Assembly (NCBI RefSeq): GCF_018709685.1
Contig: NZ_JABDHQ010000005.1
Span: 62,001-126,000 of the forward strand
Direction: 5' to 3'
Length of the DNA: 64,000 nucleotides
Source: Akkermansia muciniphila
GTDB taxonomy: Bacteria > Verrucomicrobiota > Verrucomicrobiia > Verrucomicrobiales > Akkermansiaceae
Shown: one piece after another, positions 44,308-53,454 of the stretch
How the letters are laid out: each line of letters starts with the position of its first letter
Position numbering within the stretch: position 1 is the first letter of the stretch
Notes under the pieces: model-generated
What the model was told of the DNA's origin: nothing
Seen by the model: the letters and a program-made list of their open reading frames with translations, nothing else
Databases searched by the model: none
Translations under genes and position numbers: made by a program

Positions 44308-46356
44308 ATGCGTTTACCTTTGAATAAATTAACGGGACTTGCCCTGCTGTGCGCCCTGGGCATGTCTATTCCCGCAGCCTTGGGCACGGAAAGTTTTGAG
44401 CAATCCAAACGCGGCAAGTTCACCACTCTCTCCACCAAGTACGGCCCCATGTCCTGCCGGGACGGCGTGGCGGAAATCGGGGGAGGGGGAAAATCCGGAA
44501 AGTCTTCCCTGCGGATGTTCGGCGGCCAGGATACGGAACTGAAGCTGGACTTGAAGGATACGCCCTCCAGGGAGGTCCGTCTGTCTGCCTGGGCGGAGCG
44601 CTGGACCGGACAGGCTCCTTTTGAATTTTCCATTGTGGCCGTAGGTCCCCAGGGAGAAAAGAAGATCTATGACGGCAAGGATATCAGGACGGGCGGCTTC
44701 AATACCAAGATAGAAGCCCGCGTCCCCGCCGGAACGCGTTCCCTGGTGTTCAAGCTGACATCTCCGGACAACAAGGGGATGAAGCTGGACGACCTGTTTA
44801 TCGTGCCCTGCATTCCCATGAAGGTGAATCCGCAGGTGGAGATGGCCTCTTCCGCCTATCCGGTGATGGTGCGCATCCCGTGCAGTCCCGTGCTTTCCCT
44901 GAATGTTCAGACGGAGGGGTGCCTGAATCCGCAGTATCTGACGGCCGTGAATCTGGATTTTACGGGCACGACGAAGCTTTCCGACATTGACTCCGTGACC
45001 GTGATGCGGGGGGAAGAAGCTCCGCCCATCCACCACGGGGAAGACCCGTTCCCGAAGGACGCTTCCCAGGTGCTGGGCACGGTAAAGCTTTCCGGCTCCG
45101 CCAGACCCCAGATTTCCGTGAAGGGAAAGCTGGAGCTGGAACCCGGAGACAATCACCTGTGGGCTTGCGTGACGATGAAGAAAGGCGCGTCCCTGGACGG
45201 CAAAGTTGTGGTGCGTCCGGCGAGCGTCGTGGCGGGGAACAAACTGATGAAGGTGGCGAATGCCGCTCCCGTGGCGCAGCGCATCGGCGTGGCCGTAGTG
45301 AAGCACGGGGATTTCAATTCCAAGTTCTACCGCATTCCCGGCCTGGACCGTTCCAGGAAAGGAACCCTGCTGGCCGTGTATGACATCCGTTACAACCATT
45401 CCGGCGACCTTCCGGCCAACATTGACGTGGGCGTGAGCCGCTCCACGGACGGCGGCCGCACCTGGTCCGACGTCAAAATAGCCATGGATGATTCCAAGAT
45501 TGATCCCTCCCTGGGAGCAACCAAGGGCGTGGGGGACCCGGCCATTCTGGTGGATGAAAAGACGGGCCGCATCTGGGTGGCCGCCATCTGGAGCCACAAG
45601 CATTCCATCTGGGGCAGCAAGTCCGGAGACAATTCCCCGGAAGCCTGCGGCCAGCTGGTACTGGCGTACAGCGATGACGACGGCCTTACCTGGTCCAAGC
45701 CCATCAACATTACGGAACAGACCAAGGACAAGGACTGGCGCATCCTGTTCAACGGCCCCGGCAACGGCATCTGCATGAAGGACGGCACGCTGGTCTTCGC
45801 CGCCCAGTACTGGGACGGCAAGGGGGTGCCGTGGTCCACCATCGTTTATTCCAAGGACCGGGGCAAAACCTGGCACTGCGGCACGGGCGTCAACGAGCAG
45901 ACGACGGAAGCCCAGGTGATTGAGCTGAAAGACGGCTCCATCATGATCAATGCCCGCTGCAACTGGGGCGGCTCCCGCGTGGTGGGCGTCACGAAGGACC
46001 TGGGCAAGACCTGGGAGAAACATCCCACCAACCGCACTCCCCAGTTGAGGGAACCCGTCTGCCAGGGCAGCCTGCTGGCGGTGGACGGAGTGCCGGGCGC
46101 GGGCAGGGTGGTCCTGTTCTCCAACCCCAACACCACCTCCGGGCGTTCCCACATGACCCTGAAGGCCTCCACGGATGACGCCGGCTCCTGGCCGGAGGAC
46201 AAGTGGCTCCTTTACGATGCCCGCAACGGCTGGGGGTATTCCTGCCTGGCTCCTGTGGATAAAAACCACGTGGGCGTTCTGTATGAATCCCAGGGAGCGT
46301 TGAACTTCCTGAAAATCCCGTACAGGGATGTGCTGAACGCGGGCAGCGCGCGCTGA
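44308..46356 (+). CDS. Secreted GH33 exo-alpha-sialidase
   Basis: 682 residues from the ATG at 44308 (MRLPLNKLTGLALLCALGMSIPAALG signal); an ATG 48 nt earlier is less likely. An N-terminal beta-sandwich (about 30-130) and a linking domain precede the six-bladed propeller, which starts with the FYRIPGLDRSRKGTLLAVYD RIP motif. At least four Asp boxes are visible: SRSTDGGRTWSD, AYSDDDGLTWSK, YSKDRGKTWHC and TKDLGKTWEK. It releases terminal sialic acid from mucin glycans outside the cell or in the periplasm. Sialic acid catabolic genes other than nagB are not in this window. It is a single gene with its own terminator. Confidence 0.94.
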   Translation: MRLPLNKLTGLALLCALGMSIPAALGTESFEQSKRGKFTTLSTKYGPMSCRDGVAEIGGGGKSGKSSLRMFGGQDTELKLDLKDTPSREVRLSAWAERWTGQAPFEFSIVAVGPQGEKKIYDGKDIRTGGFNTKIEARVPAGTRSLVFKLTSPDNKGMKLDDLFIVPCIPMKVNPQVEMASSAYPVMVRIPCSPVLSLNVQTEGCLNPQYLTAVNLDFTGTTKLSDIDSVTVMRGEEAPPIHHGEDPFPKDASQVLGTVKLSGSARPQISVKGKLELEPGDNHLWACVTMKKGASLDGKVVVRPASVVAGNKLMKVANAAPVAQRIGVAVVKHGDFNSKFYRIPGLDRSRKGTLLAVYDIRYNHSGDLPANIDVGVSRSTDGGRTWSDVKIAMDDSKIDPSLGATKGVGDPAILVDEKTGRIWVAAIWSHKHSIWGSKSGDNSPEACGQLVLAYSDDDGLTWSKPINITEQTKDKDWRILFNGPGNGICMKDGTLVFAAQYWDGKGVPWSTIVYSKDRGKTWHCGTGVNEQTTEAQVIELKDGSIMINARCNWGGSRVVGVTKDLGKTWEKHPTNRTPQLREPVCQGSLLAVDGVPGAGRVVLFSNPNTTSGRSHMTLKASTDDAGSWPEDKWLLYDARNGWGYSCLAPVDKNHVGVLYESQGALNFLKIPYRDVLNAGSAR

Positions 46357-46377
46357 CGTTCGGGCAAATCATTTCCG

Positions 46378-46409
46378 GGCCGCTTCCTTCAGGGATGCGG
46401 CCTGTTTTT
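46378..46409 (+). terminator. Terminator of the sialidase gene
   Basis: GGCCGC (46378-46383) pairs with GCGGCC (46397-46402), followed by TGTTTTT. The loop is large (13 nt). Confidence 0.6.
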
Positions 46410-46440
46410 GCAGGTGTGGGTCTTTGAGAAGGAAGTTCTC

Positions 46441-46531
46441 TGCTGCGCTTCAGAGAAATTTCAGGTAAGAAGGCCGGGAAACCGGATTATCCGGTTTCCC
46501 GGCCCTTGTAAATCAAACAAACCACGTTTCT
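46441..46531. repeat. Dispersed intergenic repeat, copy C
   Basis: The left part resembles 18098-18128 and the right part (GGTTTCCCGGCCCTTGTAAA onward, to 46531) matches the right ends of copies A and B. Between them is a hairpin with 14-bp arms and a 5-nt loop (46472-46504). It lies between the sialidase terminator and a convergent sigma-factor gene. Confidence 0.65.
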
Positions 46532-46616
46532 CCCCGGCAGAAGGGAATGTCCTTGGACCGTGTACCGATTCAGAACCCCCCGATGCCTGCGGGCCCCGCG
46601 CCCGTCTTTTGAGAGG

Positions 46617-47210
46617 TCACTCCAGAAAAGAAGCCAGCGCCTCCTTCAGCATGTTCCGGGCGCGGAACAGAAGGCTTTTGGTGGCCGGAACAGTCATCTC
46701 CAGCGTCCTGGCTATCTCCTCGTAAGGCATGTTTTCAAAGCGGCGGAGCTGGACGGCCAGGCGCGCCTTCTCCGGCAGGGCGGCGATGGCATCATCCACG
46801 GCCCGCTGGAGTTCGGTATGCTCCAGGGCCTCGTCCGGAGCCTGGGAGGGCTCCAGAAACACGGTCATGCCGCCTTCCTCCTCCATGGCGTCCGCGGAGG
46901 TGGTGGGCTTGCGCTTCTGGCGGCGCACTTCATTGAAGACCAGATTGCGCAGAATGGTGAACATCCAGGTGGTGAAGCGTGCGGAGGGCTCATAATTCCC
47001 CGCTCCCTTCCAGATGCGGATAAAAACCTGCTGGGCGATGTCGTCCACCTCCGGCCCGTTATTCAGCATGCGGGCCACGGTGGCGTACACGGAATTCTGG
47101 TGCCTGCGGATCAGTTGTTCCATGGCGGAGGCATCTCCATCCCTGACTCTCAGCATGAGCTGGGCGTCCTCGTCCGGTTCGGCGGATGGCATGTGTTGTG
47201 CTTCGTCCAT
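46617..47210 (-). CDS. ECF-type RNA polymerase sigma factor
   Basis: 197 residues. Region 2 at about 25-95 includes DIAQQVFIRIWKGAGNYEPSARFTTWMFTILRNL, of which DIAQQVFIRIW is diagnostic; region 4 at about 140-195 has YEEIARTLEMTVPATKSLLFRARNML as a helix-turn-helix. There is an acidic linker between them. It directs RNA polymerase to a small regulon. No anti-sigma gene is adjacent on the same strand, unlike the second ECF factor at 50.5 kb. The target promoters are unknown. Confidence 0.93.
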   Translation of the reverse strand: MDEAQHMPSAEPDEDAQLMLRVRDGDASAMEQLIRRHQNSVYATVARMLNNGPEVDDIAQQVFIRIWKGAGNYEPSARFTTWMFTILRNLVFNEVRRQKRKPTTSADAMEEEGGMTVFLEPSQAPDEALEHTELQRAVDDAIAALPEKARLAVQLRRFENMPYEEIARTLEMTVPATKSLLFRARNMLKEALASFLE

Positions 47211-47362
47211 GAAATTCCCTTGTATAAACCCCGCGGGGGGAGGAAGGTTGCATTTGGCGGCCCGGAGGCCTGTAAAAAATTTCTATCCCATTTTCCGGGA
47301 ACTGACGAGCCGAAAAAAGGTCTTTCTTTTTCCGGTTTAAAGCCCGGGAGGAAGGAAAACGC

Positions 47363-47391
47363 TTGGATGCCGCCGGATGCCGTGGTACTTT
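47363..47391 (+). promoter_or_regulatory. thiC: Promoter of the thiC transcript
   Basis: TTGGAT (47363-47368) and TACTTT (47386-47391) are 17 nt apart; transcription would begin about 47398, just before the riboswitch. Confidence 0.5.
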
Positions 47392-47397
47392 CCCTCC

Positions 47398-49402
<2,005 letters not shown>

Positions 49403-49477
49403 GGAGCCGGAGGCGCGGCGTTCCGGCTGCGGCCGTGGGAGCATCTGAAAAAGAATGACAAGGGCAGGGATGGTGTT

Positions 49478-50437
49478 ATGATGCCTCCCAGGATGAAGAA
49501 TTCATATGTTCCTGTGCTTGGCATTCTTTCCCTGGCTTCTGCCATGATTTGTTCCGCTTCTCCCGTCTGGGAGACGAACTGGAACAAGGCTCTGGAGAAA
49601 GCCGGCAAAAGCGGGCAGCCGGTGCTGGCTGACTTTACCGGTTCCGACTGGTGCCCGGGGTGTATTTATCTGCGCAACAATATTTTTGATACGGAGGCCT
49701 TTTCCAAATACGTGGAAGACAACAACCTCATGCTGGTGGAGCTGGATTTTCCCAGGAAGGAGGGGAAAATGCCTCCGGAACAGCTCAAGTTCCATGAAGA
49801 GCTGATGCGCCGTTACGGAATCTCCGTGTTCCCCACCGTTCTGCTGATGGAAGGGAATGGCGCTCCCTATGCCAAAATAGTAGGGCCGTCCAGGACGGCG
49901 CAGGAATACCTGGAAAAACTTGAGGCCGCGGGGGAGGCAAGGATGAAACTGAAAGAAGCCGTGGCTGCTGCCCGCGCGCTGGAAGGAAAGGAAAAGCTGG
50001 AAAAACTGGTTCAGGCCCTCAAGCAGCTTCCGGAAGACTTGCAGCCTTATCAAAAGGAATTGATCGCGGAAATCTCCGCCCTGGACCCGGAAGACCAGTA
50101 CGGATTTTCCGGAAAGGCTGAAAAAGCCGTAACCATGGCGGCGCAGCGGCTCATGATGGAGCAATTTTACAAAAAGCACGCTGGCTCCTTTTCCCCGGAA
50201 AAAATCCGGGCAAGCCGGGAGGAAGCTTTGCAAATGCTGGAGAAGCGGAACCTTCTGCCGGCCATCCGCCTGGAAATAACCAAATACGTCAGCGACGGGT
50301 ATGCGCTGGAGCGCAATTATCCCAAGGCCCTGGAGTATCTGAAAATGGCCCGTGACGCCGATCCGGAATCTCAAGCGGCCAAAAAGCTGGAGCCGTGGAT
50401 AGGCAATATGCAGAAAGTTATCAATAAGGGTAAGTAG
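49478..50437 (+). CDS. Periplasmic thioredoxin-fold protein
   Basis: 319 residues. A signal peptide (VPVLGILSLASAMICSAS region) is followed by a thioredoxin domain at about 35-150 with a WCPGC active site (SDWCPGCIYLRN) and the cis-Pro segment ISVFPTVLLM. The C-terminal half (about 155-319) is helical with Lys/Glu-rich coiled-coil-like sequence and a TPR-like LERNYPKALEYLKMARDADPES. It could be a thiol-disulfide reductase or isomerase. Start choice is uncertain: ATGs at 49478, 49481 and 49493 are all in frame, with AGGGATGG upstream of the first. Confidence 0.8.
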   Translation: MMPPRMKNSYVPVLGILSLASAMICSASPVWETNWNKALEKAGKSGQPVLADFTGSDWCPGCIYLRNNIFDTEAFSKYVEDNNLMLVELDFPRKEGKMPPEQLKFHEELMRRYGISVFPTVLLMEGNGAPYAKIVGPSRTAQEYLEKLEAAGEARMKLKEAVAAARALEGKEKLEKLVQALKQLPEDLQPYQKELIAEISALDPEDQYGFSGKAEKAVTMAAQRLMMEQFYKKHAGSFSPEKIRASREEALQMLEKRNLLPAIRLEITKYVSDGYALERNYPKALEYLKMARDADPESQAAKKLEPWIGNMQKVINKGK

Positions 50438-50527
50438 ACCCTGTTCCAGAAGGCATCCCCTCTCCCCGTGAACAGGGGAACCATATTCCATCTATTATTT
50501 TAAACAAAAAAATGAACTTGCTGCGCT

Positions 50528-51136
50528 ATGATTGATGAAGGAACCGAACATGCAGAAATGAATACGTCCGCCTACATCAGGGAAGAGGAAGTAAAGGAAG
50601 AAGACAGCCATTTGCTGAGCTGGGATGAATGGCTGCGCAGGCACGTCGCTCAATTGTTGCTGTTTGCCCGCCAGCAATCCCGTTCGCCGGAAGATGCGGA
50701 GGACATCCTTCAGGATGCCCTGATACGGCTGGCCAGGAAAGAAGCTTCCGGGGAATTTGTGGGGGGCCAGGAGGCGTGGCTTTCCTATGTATTTGCCTCC
50801 ATCCGGCGCCTGGCGGTGGACTATGGCCGCAAATCCGACAGGCGCCAGAAGAGGGAGGATGAGGCCTGCGCCGCCGAACAGGACGGGGATATTTATGCGG
50901 ACCCCTGGTTTTCCAGCGCCGCGGCGGACGAAGAACTCAAGCAATTCATGGAAATGCAGCTCAAGAAGCTCCCTTCCAAATTCTCAGAGGTCATTGTCCT
51001 GAAAATATGGGGGGAACAAACCTTTCAGCAAATTGCGGAAACGCTGGAAATCTCACAAAACACGGTGGCGAGCCGGTACCGCTATGGAATCGACCTGCTC
51101 CGTAAGGCGCTGAGAAATAAAAAAGAACAAATTTAA
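50528..51136 (+). CDS. ECF-type sigma factor
   Basis: 202 residues. Region 2 at about 35-105 (ARQQSRSPEDAEDILQDALIRLA; DAEDILQDALIRL is diagnostic) and region 4 at about 135-195 (QTFQQIAETLEISQNTVASRYRYGIDLLRKAL, a helix-turn-helix) are clear. The next gene begins 17 nt later and encodes a single-pass membrane protein that could be its anti-sigma factor. The two would form a membrane-signal-responsive regulatory pair. Confidence 0.92.
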   Translation: MIDEGTEHAEMNTSAYIREEEVKEEDSHLLSWDEWLRRHVAQLLLFARQQSRSPEDAEDILQDALIRLARKEASGEFVGGQEAWLSYVFASIRRLAVDYGRKSDRRQKREDEACAAEQDGDIYADPWFSSAAADEELKQFMEMQLKKLPSKFSEVIVLKIWGEQTFQQIAETLEISQNTVASRYRYGIDLLRKALRNKKEQI

Positions 51137-51153
51137 CGCCGCACCCCGCTCTT

Positions 51154-51822
51154 ATGAAACATGAAACAACATCATCTGCCGCAGGGGAGGAAGGCGGCGG
51201 TACTGCCGCCATGCAGCCCCTTCCCGTATCCGATGAACTGATTTCCCGCCTGGCCGGAAAGTGTGAGGAAATCTTCCCCCTGAATGCCCGTCTCCGGCAT
51301 GATGAAATCTCTGATGAGGAACTCCGTGAGATGGAATCCCTGTTGAAGCGTTTAAGCCCTTCTCCCGCGAGGGTTCTGTTCAGGGAACAGTGCTGTTCCC
51401 TGATGTGCGCTGAATCCGAGCGTGAAATGGAAACCCGGTTGAAAAGGCTTTCCGCCTCGTCCATTCTGGAATTCTCCGTGTGCAAAATGGCCCGGGCCAT
51501 GGACTGTGCCGGGGAAGTGAAGCAGGAAAAAACGGTGAAAATGCCCCTGTGGCGCCGGCTGGTCTATATTTCCGGCATTTCCGTGGCCGCCGCCGTGGGC
51601 GCTGTCCTGATTATGCAGAATACGCTGGCGCCGTCCGGCGGCACGGTGGCCGGAGGGAACGGCATGGAAGCCGGGGTTGAAAAGGCGCAGGCGCCGATGC
51701 TCCCCGGAGAAAAGCGTGAACTGCGGAAGCCCACCCTTTTTGAATTGCAGGGAGGGGACGAACGCGTGCCCGTGATCGCCCCCGCCGTCATCCGCAGGAT
51801 TCTTCCTGAAAAGGAATATTGA
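51154..51822 (+). CDS. Probable membrane-bound anti-sigma factor
   Basis: 222 residues. A long cytoplasmic N-terminal part has two Leu/Arg/Glu-rich repeats (EMESLLKRLSPSPARVLF and EMETRLKRLSASSILEF), followed by one transmembrane segment at about 135-155 (LVYISGISVAAAVGAVLIM) and a Gly/Glu-rich extracytoplasmic tail. The canonical zinc anti-sigma HxxxCxxC motif is absent. The role is inferred from its position 17 nt after an ECF sigma gene and from the single transmembrane topology. The 400 bp after it contain no gene I can support. Confidence 0.6.
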   Translation: MKHETTSSAAGEEGGGTAAMQPLPVSDELISRLAGKCEEIFPLNARLRHDEISDEELREMESLLKRLSPSPARVLFREQCCSLMCAESEREMETRLKRLSASSILEFSVCKMARAMDCAGEVKQEKTVKMPLWRRLVYISGISVAAAVGAVLIMQNTLAPSGGTVAGGNGMEAGVEKAQAPMLPGEKRELRKPTLFELQGGDERVPVIAPAVIRRILPEKEY

Positions 51823-52219
51823 GAAGCTGCCGTCTGGGGCAATGGAGGAATTTTTCTCTTTCCGTGCACCGTCGGTGACGTTGCGCAGGCCGGAATCTTT
51901 TGCGCCCGGCAGTGCGGCCGTAATCGCGTATGGCCCGGTTGTTCACATGAGGCTCCGTTGCGGCCGGGAACAGTCGGGGAGAGCCGCCGCCCTTCTGTGG
52001 CAACTGAAGGAATACGGGGGAATGCCACCCGGTTCCCTGTTTGGGAAAAGAACTTTCTCCCCCCCTCTGGCTGTCCGGCTCCCTTTATTCCCGTAATGCT
52101 CCTTCTGCGGGCCCTTCCGGCGCTCCGTGATGAACCTGAGCCGGCAGGGTGGCTGGGGGCTGTAAAAAAAATGTGTAAATTTTGAACATTGCACGGACGG
52201 ATGCTGTATATTATCTCAC
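51823..52219. other. Gene-free stretch before the PDZ gene
   Basis: No convincing coding frame. A TATATTATC sequence at 52206-52214 just before the PDZ gene's ATG is a possible -10 box, with TTGAAC about 19 nt upstream, again implying a very short leader. Confidence 0.35.
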
Positions 52220-53179
52220 ATGGATATGAAAACCTGTATCTTTCTGACCTTGGGACTGCTGATAGGTTCGGGCTCCGGATATTCCATTGACCGGCCCGCT
52301 GGAAGTACGGACCCCCTCCAGCCTCCGCCCCTGACGCCGTATACCCCGCAGACCAGGCCTCTCCCCTCCTCCAGACCCGCCAGGCTGGGCATTGTGCCCG
52401 GTACGGTTCCGCAGGCGGTGGTGGCGCAATTGGAGTTGAGCGGATTCCCCGGAGTGCTGGTGACCAGAATCATGCCGGACAGTCCCGCCGCCAAGGCCGG
52501 ACTGAAGGAAAATGACGTCATTGTCAAACTGGGTGACATCTCCCTGTCCGGTCCGCAGTCCGTGACGGAAGCCCTCACTGACAAAGTGCCGGGAGACAAG
52601 GTTACGGCGGTATTTTACCGCAAGGGCAAGAGGGAAACGGCGGACATCACGCTGGATGGAGGAACGCTTTCCGCTGAGGAAATACTAGCCGCCCAGGGAG
52701 ACCCCCGCACGCAGCCGCGCGTGGTCCCCTCCGTACGGCGCCAAATGGCCCCGCCCGCGGGAATGGCCGGACGGTCTGCTCTTCCGCAGCGCATCCTGGA
52801 CATGCAGCAGATGATGGATGATTTTTTAAAGGACTCCGCCATTGATGATTCCCGCATGGATGACATCATCAGCCGGATGGACCTGACGCCCGGGGCGGCC
52901 CAAATGCTCCGGAGCCTGCAGGGGCTTCACCAGATGCCCATGCCTCCCATGGGCAAGGTTTCCGGCGGAGGCCACAGCTCGTCTTCCGTCCAGATGTCGG
53001 ACGCCAAAGGAACCATCGTGGTTTCTTCCAGTTCCCAGACGGGCACCACCGTCCATGTGACGGATGCCTCCGGTAAAGTCCTGTACTCCGGCCCCTACAA
53101 TACGCAGGAGGAAAAGGAGGCCGTTCCGGAAGCCGTCAGGGAACGTCTGAAACACATAGAAACCAACTTCTGCTTTTAA
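52220..53179 (+). CDS. Secreted PDZ-domain protein
   Basis: 319 residues. A signal peptide (MDMKTCIFLTLGLLIGSGSG) and a Pro-rich linker are followed by one PDZ domain at about 65-150 (GVLVTRIMPDSPAAKAGLKENDVIVKLGD). No protease domain precedes it, unlike DegP/HtrA, so it is probably a stand-alone peptide-binding adaptor. The rest includes a Gln/Met/Pro-rich part and a Ser-rich SSSSVQMSDAKGTIVVSSSSQ segment and ends in Cys-Phe. It is a single gene with its own terminator. A DegP-like protease partner is not in the window. Confidence 0.8.
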   Translation: MDMKTCIFLTLGLLIGSGSGYSIDRPAGSTDPLQPPPLTPYTPQTRPLPSSRPARLGIVPGTVPQAVVAQLELSGFPGVLVTRIMPDSPAAKAGLKENDVIVKLGDISLSGPQSVTEALTDKVPGDKVTAVFYRKGKRETADITLDGGTLSAEEILAAQGDPRTQPRVVPSVRRQMAPPAGMAGRSALPQRILDMQQMMDDFLKDSAIDDSRMDDIISRMDLTPGAAQMLRSLQGLHQMPMPPMGKVSGGGHSSSSVQMSDAKGTIVVSSSSQTGTTVHVTDASGKVLYSGPYNTQEEKEAVPEAVRERLKHIETNFCF

Positions 53180-53226
53180 CGTCTTCATGAAATAGTGGAG
53201 AAATCCATGATCATTATGTTAAGGAC

Positions 53227-53253
53227 GGCTGCCCCGGGTGGGGCAGCCTTTTT
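53227..53253 (+). terminator. Terminator of the PDZ gene
   Basis: A 9-bp GC-rich stem (53227-53235 with 53240-53248) with a 4-nt loop is followed by five T. Confidence 0.85.
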
Positions 53254-53454
53254 CTTATGAGGGGGAGGGGTTGTTCTTGCCCTTCCGGAAAAGCGGATCG
53301 TTCCTTGAAGAAACGGAAAAATAAGGATGGGTGCGGGGAAAGAACGAATGAGGGAATGCCGTATTGTTTTCATCAGAGGGACTGGCTTGCATGATGAAAA
53401 CGGGAAGTTTTTCAGAGGGCCGGTTCCCGCAACGGCTTTTACGCAGAAAATGGT

